The position numbers and the translations under genes are program-made. The notes beneath the pieces are model-generated. The model was not told the origin of the DNA. It saw nothing but the letters and a program-made list of their open reading frames with translations, and did not search any database. From NCBI GenBank assembly GCA_016703785.1, contig JADJBM010000034.1:62001-126000 (forward strand): a stretch of DNA of 64,000 nt. The letters run 5' to 3'. The stretch comes from Betaproteobacteria bacterium. Lineage in GTDB: Bacteria; Pseudomonadota; Gammaproteobacteria; Burkholderiales; Rhodocyclaceae. Shown here piece after piece: positions 45,561-53,460 of the stretch. The number at the start of each line of letters is the position of its first letter. Positions within the stretch are counted from its first letter, which is position 1.

Positions 45561-46820
45561 ATGTCGTCCGTCAAAGCGCCGCGCATCCTGCTCATCGGCA
45601 CCGCCGACACCAAGTCGGATGAATTGCTGTTCCTGCGTCGCCGCATCGAGGAAGGCGGTGGCGACGTTCTTGTCATGGACGTCGGCATTCTCGGCAACGC
45701 GCCCTTCGACTCTGAAATCCCCAATGCGGAGGTGGCTGCAGCGGCGGGCGTCACGCTTGAGCAACTGTCCGACCTTGGCGATGAGAATGCGGCCATGTCG
45801 CTCATGGCGAAAGGGGCGGCGTGCCTGGCCGGCGCTTTGTACACCGAAGGCCGCATCGACGGCATGCTCGCGCTTGGCGGCACCATGGGGACGGATCTGG
45901 CGCTCGACGCTGCTGCTGCCCTGCCGGTGGGGGTGCCGAAGGTCGTGGTGTCGACCATCGCCTACTCGCATCTCGTGCCACCGGAGAGGATTCCCGCCGA
46001 TCTGATCATGCTGCTGTGGTCGGGTGGCCTGTATGGGTTGAACAGTTTGTGCCGCTCTTCTCTTGCCCAGGCCGCGGGAGCTATCCTGGGGGCCTGTCGC
46101 CTGGCGCAGCCACCCTGCTTCGATCGCCCGCTCATCGGCATAACGTCGCTCGGGTCGAGTGCGCTGTCCTACATGAAGCGCCTCAAGCCGGCGCTGGAGG
46201 CGCGCGGCTATGAAGTGGCCGTATTCCATACCACGGGAATGGGTGGCCGTGCCTTCGAGAGTCTGGCAGAGCAGGGGCGTTTTGCCGCGGTGTTCGACTT
46301 CAGCCTGCAGGAGCTGGCCAATCATATAGGCGGCTCCTGCGTCACGGCAGGCGCCTCGCGCTTGACTGGCGCCGGCCGTGCCGGGATTCCACAAATCGTC
46401 GCGCCTGGTGCGACCGACATGGTGGACTATCCCACATGGGCTACGCCGCCCGCGCGCTTGGCTGGACTGCCGAGCCACGCCCACAACCGACTGATCGCCT
46501 CGTCCTTGTGCGACCACGACCTGCGGTGCGAAATCGCACGAGAAATCGCCGCGCGCCTGGGCTCGGCAAGCGGCCCATGCTGCCTGCTCCTGCCGCTGCA
46601 CGGCATCGAGGAATGGGACCGCCCCGGCCAGGCGCTGCACGACGCCGGCGGACTGGCGGCCTTCGTCGCGGCCCTGCGAGAAGCCGTTAAGGCACCGGCC
46701 GAACTGGTGGAAATCGACGCCCATATCAACGATGCCGCGTTCTCCGATGCGGCACTGGCACTGTTCGACCGCTGGGTGGCAACCGGACACATCGTGCCCG
46801 GCATTGTAAAGCTGGCATGA
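45561..46820 (+). CDS. Tm-1-like ATP-binding / UPF0261 family protein
   Basis: 419 residues. RILLIGTADTKSDELLFLRR at the N-terminus, MDVGILG, GMLALGGTMGTDLALDAAAA, a central SSALSYMKRLKPALEARGYE-type strand and GAGRAGIPQIVAPGATDMVD identify the two-domain Tm-1/UPF0261 family. The plant relative (Tm-1) inhibits a viral replicase; bacterial functions are essentially unknown. Between the transaminase and a HAD hydrolase in a translationally tight cluster (2-base gap before, 4-base overlap after), it may be an enzyme of the same pathway. Confidence 0.88.
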   Translation: MSSVKAPRILLIGTADTKSDELLFLRRRIEEGGGDVLVMDVGILGNAPFDSEIPNAEVAAAAGVTLEQLSDLGDENAAMSLMAKGAACLAGALYTEGRIDGMLALGGTMGTDLALDAAAALPVGVPKVVVSTIAYSHLVPPERIPADLIMLLWSGGLYGLNSLCRSSLAQAAGAILGACRLAQPPCFDRPLIGITSLGSSALSYMKRLKPALEARGYEVAVFHTTGMGGRAFESLAEQGRFAAVFDFSLQELANHIGGSCVTAGASRLTGAGRAGIPQIVAPGATDMVDYPTWATPPARLAGLPSHAHNRLIASSLCDHDLRCEIAREIAARLGSASGPCCLLLPLHGIEEWDRPGQALHDAGGLAAFVAALREAVKAPAELVEIDAHINDAAFSDAALALFDRWVATGHIVPGIVKLA

Positions 46821-47479
46821 AGCAGGCTTTCATCCTCGATTTCGGCGGCGTCATCACCCGCACCCTGTTCGAGACGCACGACATCAGTGAAGCAGCGCTC
46901 GGCCTGGCACGGGGCTCCCTGACCTGGCGCGGCCCTTTCGATCCCGACAGCGATCCTCTGTGGCGGGACATGCAAGCCGGGCTGATCAGCGAGCGCGACT
47001 ACTGGCTTATGCGCACGCGAGAGGTGGGCCGGCAGGTAGGCGAAAATTGGGACCGGATGGAGACGCTGGTCACGCGTGCGCGCGGCGCCGATCCGGCCGC
47101 GTCAATCCGCCCTGAAGCCGTTGCCTCCATCGAGGCGGCCAAGGCTGCCGGGTGCCGTCTGGGAATTATCTCCAACGAACTGGATCTGTTCTATGGCAGG
47201 GAACTGCGGCAGCGCGTCGACGTGCTGCGCCATTTCGACTGCATCATCGACGCAACCTACACCGGCATCCTCAAGCCCGATCCGCGCGCCTATGCGCTGT
47301 GCGTGGACCAGATGGGGGTGCCGACTGCCGATTGCGTTTTCGTTGATGACCAGCAGCGCAACATTGACGGGGCCTTGCGTGCTGGCATGCGTGCCGTGCA
47401 TTTTGATATTGCGCAGCCCGCCCAATCCTATCGCCGGGCATTGGCATTGCTCGGCGTGCCCGCGCCGCTGACTTTGTAG
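46817..47479 (+). CDS. HAD-family hydrolase
   Basis: 220 residues. HAD motif I is atypical: AFILDFGGVITRTLFETHD has D-x-G (DFGGV) as in the epoxide-hydrolase N-terminal/YihX group. Motif II is LGIISNELD, motif III LKPDPRAYALC, and motif IV VFVDDQQRNIDGALRAG. A phosphatase or dehalogenase-type enzyme of unknown substrate. The start overlaps the UPF0261 stop by 4 bases; it ends 10 bases before the stop of the convergent AraC gene. Confidence 0.88.
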   Translation: MKQAFILDFGGVITRTLFETHDISEAALGLARGSLTWRGPFDPDSDPLWRDMQAGLISERDYWLMRTREVGRQVGENWDRMETLVTRARGADPAASIRPEAVASIEAAKAAGCRLGIISNELDLFYGRELRQRVDVLRHFDCIIDATYTGILKPDPRAYALCVDQMGVPTADCVFVDDQQRNIDGALRAGMRAVHFDIAQPAQSYRRALALLGVPAPLTL

Positions 47480-47488
47480 CCGCTTGCC

Positions 47489-48511
47489 TTACACCAGCCG
47501 CGCCGGGTGTGCAGAACCGCGCAGTGTCTCAGAAGGCAATTCGCCGAACATGCGGCGGTAGTCGTTGGCGAAATGGCTCAAGTGCCAGAATCCCCATCGC
47601 GCTGCAATATCCTGCACGGAACCCCGATCGGGATCGGCCGCCTTGAGCATCCTGCGCACGCCGTTGAGGCGCATGGCGCGCAGATAGCTCACCGGATTCA
47701 GTTGCAGCACTTCCTGGAAGCTGTACTGAAGTGTGCGGCGGCTTACGCCGAGCACCCGGCAAAGGTCTTCCACAGTCAGCGGTTCTTCAACATGTTCGCG
47801 CATGTATTCCTGGGCGCGCGAGACGATTGTATGACGCGCGGTGGGGGACGCCTGAATTCGCGCAGGATCGTCGGTGCTGCCGACGGCCGTCAGCACGCTG
47901 GAAAGCAAGGCGTGCTCCAGGCCTTTCTGCATCGCGGCGTACTGGAGCATTGCAGGCGTACGCGACACGGACTCCAGGACTGCGAGCATGAAGCCGCGGA
48001 ATTCGTCGACGTGTGTTTTGCTTGCCTGAATGACGGGCGCGTTCAGCAACTCCTGTTCGATGTCGCGATGCTCGATGTCTTTGGCGTACCGCGCGAGCAC
48101 TTGCACAGGGATCGAGACGGCAACGATGTCGAAATGTTCCGGCGCCCGAAAATCCAGCTCGTCCCCGCCGCGCATGGTCATGATCGTGTCTTGCGCGATC
48201 GGCCGGCCGCAGAAATAGCCCTGACCTTCCATGGCGACCGGCACGCCCAGCACGCGATCGCCCGCCCGCATCAGCCCGGCTTCATGCACGGACTGGTTGG
48301 TGACTTCCCTGAACAGTTGAATGCCGCGGAACCAGATTTCCATGAAACGTCCCTGAAACTGCCCCGGAGTGAGTTGCTCATAGATCTGATCCCAGTCACG
48401 CAGGCAGGCCGCCTGCTCGTCGGCGTCGCTGGTCTCGCGGCGAACCATCGAGTAAAGCGCGTCTTCGCTCAAGCTGTCGATGTCGCCTGAGTGTGTAAGA
48501 GAGGGTTCCAT
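47489..48511 (-). CDS. AraC-family regulator (FeaR/EutR-like)
   Basis: 340 residues. An N-terminal effector domain with WDQIYEQLTPGQFQGRFMEI and GYFCGRPIAQDTIMTMRGGD is typical of amine-related AraC proteins such as EutR and FeaR. The C-terminal double HTH (~230-335) has VEDLCRVLGVSRRTLQYSFQ and AARWGFWHLSHFANDYRRMF. Divergent from the aromatic amine dehydrogenase operon, so the natural role is activation of aauB onward in response to an amine or aldehyde. A matching sequence box before the aminotransferase gene suggests a wider regulon. Confidence 0.9.
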   Translation of the reverse strand: MEPSLTHSGDIDSLSEDALYSMVRRETSDADEQAACLRDWDQIYEQLTPGQFQGRFMEIWFRGIQLFREVTNQSVHEAGLMRAGDRVLGVPVAMEGQGYFCGRPIAQDTIMTMRGGDELDFRAPEHFDIVAVSIPVQVLARYAKDIEHRDIEQELLNAPVIQASKTHVDEFRGFMLAVLESVSRTPAMLQYAAMQKGLEHALLSSVLTAVGSTDDPARIQASPTARHTIVSRAQEYMREHVEEPLTVEDLCRVLGVSRRTLQYSFQEVLQLNPVSYLRAMRLNGVRRMLKAADPDRGSVQDIAARWGFWHLSHFANDYRRMFGELPSETLRGSAHPARLV

Positions 48512-48635
48512 GCCGTTTCCCGTTTTCTCTATGGGTGGCGCAGTAAATGCGATGGTGCAGTAAAGCGTAATGCCGCATCGAACGCAAGCGCCTGACTCCG
48601 CGAAGACGGGTCATGACATCATTTTTTCGTGGGAT

Positions 48636-48648
48636 TTGCCGATTTGGG
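48636..48648 (+). promoter_or_regulatory. Shared operator-like box, copy 2
   Basis: TTGCCGATTTGGG, identical to 44109-44121, about 97 bases upstream of the aauB start and between the divergent AraC-type regulator and the aau operon. Expected 13-base identity between two ~200-base gaps by chance is very low. Confidence 0.6.
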
Positions 48649-48745
48649 ATAACGGATCGAACGGCCCCCTGCCTAGAATCCGCCCTCATTGCATGCCGCA
48701 GCGGCACTGAAAACTATTTTGCGGCGCAACAAAGGAGGAGTGGTC

Positions 48746-49894
48746 TTGAGGCGATATTCCCGTGTGCTGGGCTGTTTTGTAACGGCTGCGTGCCTGGCGC
48801 TTCCTGCCTGGGGCGAGCAGAAGTTCGAAACCCTGTCGGTGGCCAAACTGCCGGCACCTAACGCGCACCGTATCTATTTGTCGGATGTTTCCATCAGCCA
48901 CATCGTTGACAACCGCCTGCACGTCATCGACGGCGACAGCTTCAAGTACCTCGGTGTTTTCGCCACCGGCTATGCCGGCCAGTCGACCCTTTCGCGCGAC
49001 CGCAAGGAACTCTACGTTACCACCTCCTATTACACGCGCCTGTCGCGCGGCGAGCGCACAGACGTTGTTGAAATCCATGACCCGCTGACGCTCGAATATC
49101 GCAGCGAAATCGTCATTCCGCCGCGCCGTGCCCAGGCACTGCCCTACGAGGGAATCGTGCGGACGTCGAGTGACGGCCGCTGGCTCTTCGTGCAGAACGC
49201 GACCCCTGCCACTTCCGTCTCTGTCGTTGACCTGAAGGCGCGCCGCTTCGCTGCCGAGATACCGAATCCCGGCTGCTGGATCATCATTCCCTCGGAGACG
49301 GCAGCCAATCGCTTCTCGACGTTGTGCGGCGACGGCACTTTGCAAACGATGGTGCTCAACGAGGATGGCAGCCTCAAGTTGCGTACCAAGAGCGCGCGCT
49401 TCTTCGACCCCGATGAGGATCCGGTCTACGTGCAGACGGCGAACATTGGCGATCGGCATTATCTGGTGTCGTTCAGGGGCAAGGTCCATGTGGCGGACCT
49501 GTCCGAGGAAACGGCGAAGCTGGAGGCTCCGTGGAGCCTCCTCGGCAAGGGCGACGCGAAGCCGGGCTGGCGCCCGGGCGGCTATCAGCTATTTGCCATC
49601 CACCGCAGCAGCGGCCGCATGTTCATAGCCATGCACAAGCACGGCGCCGAAGGCACGCACAAGAATCCGGCCGATGAAATCTGGGTGATCGATCTCACCG
49701 GACGAAAGCGGGTCGGGCGCCTGCCGGGGCACGGTGCAGTGGCCCTGGCCGTCAGCCAGGCGCCCGCGCCGAGATTGTTTGCCCTGGATGGCGTAAAGAT
49801 GGGGATTGCCTCGTTCGATGCCGGTGCCAAGCCCCGCTTTCTCAAGCGCATGGAACAGGCTGCCGAATCCGCCACCCAGTTGGAACTGCACTGA
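48746..49894 (+). CDS. aauB: Aromatic amine dehydrogenase, heavy (alpha) subunit
   Basis: About 382 residues with a signal peptide (RVLGCFVTAACLALPAWGEQ). It is the seven-bladed beta-propeller large subunit of TTQ amine dehydrogenases. Typical stretches are HRIYLSDVSISHIVDNRLHV, DRKELYVTTSYYTRLSRGER, TDVVEIHDPLTLE, and the C-terminal HGAEGTHKNPADEIWVIDL. Periplasmic. It probably starts at TTG 48746, placed five bases after a GGAGGAG site; GTG 48740 or ATG 48689 are alternatives. The following aauE overlaps its stop (TGATG). Assignment to the aromatic rather than methylamine enzyme rests on the light chain. Confidence 0.88.
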   Translation: MRRYSRVLGCFVTAACLALPAWGEQKFETLSVAKLPAPNAHRIYLSDVSISHIVDNRLHVIDGDSFKYLGVFATGYAGQSTLSRDRKELYVTTSYYTRLSRGERTDVVEIHDPLTLEYRSEIVIPPRRAQALPYEGIVRTSSDGRWLFVQNATPATSVSVVDLKARRFAAEIPNPGCWIIIPSETAANRFSTLCGDGTLQTMVLNEDGSLKLRTKSARFFDPDEDPVYVQTANIGDRHYLVSFRGKVHVADLSEETAKLEAPWSLLGKGDAKPGWRPGGYQLFAIHRSSGRMFIAMHKHGAEGTHKNPADEIWVIDLTGRKRVGRLPGHGAVALAVSQAPAPRLFALDGVKMGIASFDAGAKPRFLKRMEQAAESATQLELH

Positions 49895-50442
49895 TGGTGC
49901 CTGCGCCGATGCTCGATCCGACATTGCCATACATGTGTGCTGCCACGCTCGCCATCATCTTCATTGGTGGCGCCTGGCAAAAACTGAGTGATCGCGATGC
50001 CTTCGCCATGGCGGTCGAGCAGTATCGACTGGTGCCCGAATCCTGGACGGGCGCGATTGCCTGGGGCTTGCCTCTGTCGGAACTGATGGCGGGCGGCTTG
50101 ATGCTTGTGACGGCCGCACGCACGTGGGGTGTATTGCTAGTCCTCGTTTTGTTGCTGGCAGTGACGGCGGCGGTGGCGGTGAATCTATTGCGCGGACGAT
50201 CGCACATCGACTGCGGTTGCGGCGGCCCGGAGGGCGGACAGCACCTGTCGTGGGGGCTGGTGGTGCGCAACCTGTTGCTCGCTGTCATGGCGCTGGCGGC
50301 AGTGGCAGCGGAATCCTCTCGCAAGCTGGTCTGGCTGGATGGCCTGACCGTGGCGGCCGGGACGCTGGGACTGTATGGCTTGTATGCGGCAGCAAATCAG
50401 CTGATGGCCAACCATCCGCGCCTGATGAATCTGAGGAGCTAA
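49894..50442 (+). CDS. aauE: Methylamine/aromatic amine utilisation protein MauE/AauE
   Basis: 182 residues with about five membrane helices. DPTLPYMCAATLAIIFIGGAWQ begins the MauE fold, LPLSELMAGGLML is conserved, and the cysteine pair with glycines HIDCGCGGPEGGQHLSW (~105-120) matches DoxX/MauE-type proteins, resembling a DsbD/VKOR-like redox function. It is needed with MauD for making the six-disulfide light chain in methylamine dehydrogenase systems. Translationally coupled to aauB; 3 bases before aauD. Confidence 0.9.
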   Translation: MVPAPMLDPTLPYMCAATLAIIFIGGAWQKLSDRDAFAMAVEQYRLVPESWTGAIAWGLPLSELMAGGLMLVTAARTWGVLLVLVLLLAVTAAVAVNLLRGRSHIDCGCGGPEGGQHLSWGLVVRNLLLAVMALAAVAAESSRKLVWLDGLTVAAGTLGLYGLYAAANQLMANHPRLMNLRS

Positions 50443-50445
50443 GAA

Positions 50446-51045
50446 ATGACTGAAGCGCTGGTGGTCTCCAATGCCGTGTTGTGGGTTCTCGTGTTGGCAT
50501 TGCTCGTGGTCGTTTTTGCGCTGGCCCGCCAGGTTGGCATCCTATACGAGCGTGTGGCGCCGATGGGCGCACTCATCATCGATTCCGGCCCGAAAGTGGG
50601 CGAGACCGCGCCCCGCTTAGATCTTCCCGCACTGGATGGCCGAACATTTTCGGTCGGCCTTGCCGGCGAACGCAGCCAGTTGCTGTTCTTCCTGTCGCCC
50701 ACCTGCCCGGTCTGCAAAAAGCTGTTGCCGATCCTCAAGTCGATCGCCGGGGCCGAGTCGGCCTGGTTGCGCCTCGCATTTGCCAGCGACGGCGAGACGG
50801 AGGAACACCAATCGTTCTACCGGCGTGCCGGCCTGACTGACTTTCCCTACGTACTGTCAGCCGAGCTCGGTATGGCGTTCCGCGTCGGCAAGCTGCCCTA
50901 CGCCGTCCTCATCGACGAGTCCGGCCGAGTGCGTGCCAAGGGTCTGGTGAATTCCCGCGAGCAGTTGGAAAGTTTGTTTACCGCCAAAGATCTGAACGTG
51001 GCGTCCGTCCAGGACTATCTGGAAAGTCGCGCTGGACAGAGCTGA
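50446..51045 (+). CDS. aauD: Thioredoxin-like maturation protein MauD/AauD
   Basis: 199 residues: an N-terminal membrane anchor (AVLWVLVLALLVVVFALARQ), then a periplasmic thioredoxin domain with active site FLSPTCPVCKKLLPIL (CPVC) and cis-Pro GKLPYAVLIDESG. It acts as a disulfide oxidase or isomerase for the cysteine-rich light chain. ATG 50446 has an AGGAGCTAAGA site. Lies between aauE and aauA, the order B-E-D-A known from Alcaligenes faecalis aromatic amine dehydrogenase. Confidence 0.92.
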   Translation: MTEALVVSNAVLWVLVLALLVVVFALARQVGILYERVAPMGALIIDSGPKVGETAPRLDLPALDGRTFSVGLAGERSQLLFFLSPTCPVCKKLLPILKSIAGAESAWLRLAFASDGETEEHQSFYRRAGLTDFPYVLSAELGMAFRVGKLPYAVLIDESGRVRAKGLVNSREQLESLFTAKDLNVASVQDYLESRAGQS

Positions 51046-51055
51046 GAGACAAGAC

Positions 51056-51595
51056 ATGAAATGGTTTGATGATTTTTTCGAACGCTCGTCCCGCCGCGCC
51101 GCGCACAAGGTTTCGCGCAGAAGCGCGTTGGCGCGTATCGGTCGACTGATTGTGGCCGGCGCCTTCGTGCTGCCCGTGCTGCCCTTCGACCGGGTCGCCA
51201 AGGCATCGCAGGCGGTGCCGCAGGGTGGCGGCAAGAGCAAGAAGGGGCCGGACGAGAGCCAATGCGAATACTGGCGCTATTGCGCGCTTGACGGTTTTCT
51301 TTGCAGTTGCTGCGGCGGGAGTCCTTCGACTTGTCCGCCCGGCACCGAAATGTCCAAGGTCGCCTGGATCGGCACCTGCCGCAATCCGCAGGACGGCAAG
51401 GACTATCTGATCAGCTACAACGACTGCTGCGGCAAGAATTCCTGCGGACGCTGCCTGTGCAATTTCAATCTGGGCGACCGCCCGGCCTATCGTATGGGCC
51501 TGCACAACGACATCAACTGGTGCATGGCCAACACCAGCAACATGTTCCATTGCACGACGGCGGTGGTGGTCGGTCTGGCGGAGGCGCAGTCTTGA
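51056..51595 (+). CDS. aauA: Aromatic amine dehydrogenase, light (beta) subunit with TTQ cofactor
   Basis: 179 residues. The N-terminus has a twin-arginine-like KVSRRSALARIGRLIVAG. The mature part is cysteine-rich (14 Cys). The TTQ tryptophans are W104 (KVAWIGTC) and W155 (NDINWCMAN), exactly 51 apart as in known enzymes. The catalytic Asp is D123 (ISYNDCCGK, W+19) and a second Asp D79 (CALDG, W-25); the catalytic Thr is T167 (FHCTTAV). The local sequences AWIGTC-NPQDGKDYLISYND and NWCMANTSNMFHCTT match the aromatic amine enzyme rather than methylamine dehydrogenase. Oxidises arylalkylamines to aldehydes in the periplasm. Confidence 0.92.
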   Translation: MKWFDDFFERSSRRAAHKVSRRSALARIGRLIVAGAFVLPVLPFDRVAKASQAVPQGGGKSKKGPDESQCEYWRYCALDGFLCSCCGGSPSTCPPGTEMSKVAWIGTCRNPQDGKDYLISYNDCCGKNSCGRCLCNFNLGDRPAYRMGLHNDINWCMANTSNMFHCTTAVVVGLAEAQS

Positions 51596-52023
51596 GGCAC
51601 GCGGCGATCTTTCTAGCCCTGCTTGCGCTGTCGCCTGCGGTTTCCGCCGAGGCGCGCGGCGCCGTCCTCTTTCAGCAGCATTGCGCGGCATGCCACCAGG
51701 CCAAGGGTGAAGGAACACCGGGCCTGGCACCGCGCATTGCCGGCACGCAGGGCAAGCACGCGGGCTCCGAGGCGGGGCGCGCCTACTTGGCGCAAGTGCT
51801 GGTGGACGGCATGGCAGGTCCGATCGTTGTCGAGGGAGAGCGCTTCAACGGCGCCATGCCGGGTTTCTCGGCCTTGGGCAATGAAGACATCCAGGCCCTG
51901 CTTGGCTACGTGATCGGCGCGTTGAATGGCGATACCTCATCGCCGGTCGACCTGGCGGCAATCGAAACGGCGCGCAAGCGGAAGTTGTCGCCCAACGAAG
52001 TTCGCCGGCTCCGCGGTTCATGA
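51592..52023 (+). CDS. Monohaem cytochrome c
   Basis: 143 residues starting at TTG 51592, which overlaps the aauA stop (TTGA). Signal peptide FLALLALSPAVSAEARG, haem site QHCAACHQAKGEGTPGLAPR, distal Met probably in FNGAMPGFSALGNEDIQ. A likely electron acceptor for reduced TTQ, in the position where other aau/mau clusters encode an amicyanin or cytochrome c. No amicyanin or azurin gene is present here. Confidence 0.85.
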   Translation: MRHAAIFLALLALSPAVSAEARGAVLFQQHCAACHQAKGEGTPGLAPRIAGTQGKHAGSEAGRAYLAQVLVDGMAGPIVVEGERFNGAMPGFSALGNEDIQALLGYVIGALNGDTSSPVDLAAIETARKRKLSPNEVRRLRGS

Positions 52024-52069
52024 GGTTTTCGGATAACAAAAGACAGCAGCAAAAACAGGAGGAGCGAGA

Positions 52070-53431
52070 ATGAATCATAAACAACGTAGCGCACTGGCCG
52101 TATGCCTGGCCTGCGCCTGGGGTCTGGCCTGGGCGGCGGCGCCCGAGCAGGAAGTGGCCCGCCTCGGCAAGGACTTGACGCCGGTCGGCGCCATCAAGGC
52201 CGGCAACAAGGAGGGCAGTATTCCGGAATGGAAGGGCGGCGTCACCACCCCGCCCGCCGGCTGGAAACCGGGGCAGAAGCGCATCGATCCTTTCAAGGAC
52301 GACAAACCTCTCTTCTCGATCGATGCCGGCAACGTCGATCAATACAAGGACAAGCTGTCCGAAGGCCAGATGACGCTGGTGAAGACCCTCAAGGGCTACC
52401 GCATGGATGTCTATCCTTCGCGGCGCTCCTGCGGTTTTCCGGATTATGTCTATGAGCGCACGAAAACCAACGCCAAGGAGGCCAAGCTGGCCGGCAACGC
52501 CTGGGGCCTGGAAAAGGCCATCGGTGCGGCGGTGCTGTTCCCCATTCCGCAGAACGGGGCCGAGGCCATGTGGAACCACAAGCTACGCTACATGGGCGAG
52601 GGCCGCATCGAATACTACTCGTCGATCTTCTCCAGCAAGGGCGACTTCACGCCTCTGGTGCAGGATCAGTGGGTGACCATTCCCTTCCACAAGAAGACCA
52701 ACAAGGGCATCGAGGAAGCTGGCGGCGTCGAGATGAAGCTGCTCAATGCGGTGGTGTCGCCGGCGGCGCGCACCGGCGAGATGATCCTCGCCCACTGGTC
52801 GATGAATGCGGCGAGCGATGCCTGGTTGTACTTCCCGGGCCAGCGCCGTGTGCGCCGTGCGCCAACCTTTGCCTATGACAATCCGGTGCCGGGCTACGAG
52901 AACCTGGAAACCGTCGACCAGTACCCGATGTACGCCGGCGCCATGGACCGCTACAACTGGAAGCTGGTCGGCAAGCAGGAGATGTTCGTTCCCTACAACA
53001 GCTGGAAGCTTATCGACAAGGGCCGCAAGTACAAGGACGTCTACGGGCCGGATTTCGTGAACCGCGACTTGGTTCGCTACGAGTTGCACCGCGTCTGGAA
53101 AGTCGAGGCGACGCTGAAGGAAGGTATGCGGCACATCTTCCCGAAGCGCGTGTTCTATCTCGACGAGGATAGCTGGGCCCTGATGGTGGTGGACAACCAT
53201 GACGCCCAGGGCAAGGTCTGGCGGGTACAGGAGTCCAGCCTCTGGGTTGCCCCGGAGATTCCCGCCTGCGTCGGCCAGGAGTTCGTCTCCTACGACCTGA
53301 ACGTCGGCCGCTACATCGCCGAGAACGCCACCCAGGAGCGTCCCGAGACCGACTGGCTGGCCGGGCGTGAGGGCCGCATCGAGCAAAACAGGTTCAACCC
53401 GGACGAACTGCGCCGCGTCGGCGACCGCTGA
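52070..53431 (+). CDS. DUF1329 family periplasmic protein
   Basis: 453 residues with a signal peptide ending AWAAA (near residue 24). PVGAIKAGNKEGSIPEWKGG opens the domain; YRRMDVYPSRRSCGFPDYVY, RYELHRVWKVEATLKEGMRH and VFYLDEDSWALMVVDNHDAQ are characteristic. DUF1329 proteins resemble LolA/LolB-type beta-shells and occur with DUF1302 proteins and RND permeases. They probably bind or carry lipid-like or hydrophobic molecules between membranes. RBS AGGAGGAG at a good distance from ATG 52070. Confidence 0.9.
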   Translation: MNHKQRSALAVCLACAWGLAWAAAPEQEVARLGKDLTPVGAIKAGNKEGSIPEWKGGVTTPPAGWKPGQKRIDPFKDDKPLFSIDAGNVDQYKDKLSEGQMTLVKTLKGYRMDVYPSRRSCGFPDYVYERTKTNAKEAKLAGNAWGLEKAIGAAVLFPIPQNGAEAMWNHKLRYMGEGRIEYYSSIFSSKGDFTPLVQDQWVTIPFHKKTNKGIEEAGGVEMKLLNAVVSPAARTGEMILAHWSMNAASDAWLYFPGQRRVRRAPTFAYDNPVPGYENLETVDQYPMYAGAMDRYNWKLVGKQEMFVPYNSWKLIDKGRKYKDVYGPDFVNRDLVRYELHRVWKVEATLKEGMRHIFPKRVFYLDEDSWALMVVDNHDAQGKVWRVQESSLWVAPEIPACVGQEFVSYDLNVGRYIAENATQERPETDWLAGREGRIEQNRFNPDELRRVGDR

Positions 53432-53460
53432 GCGCGTCGACCTGAGGCCAAGGAGGAAAC

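Noticed and set aside
48689..48745. ATG at 48689 as the aauB start
   Set aside because: It would add 19 residues before the signal peptide and lacks a ribosome site, while TTG 48746 follows a strong GGAGGAG site.
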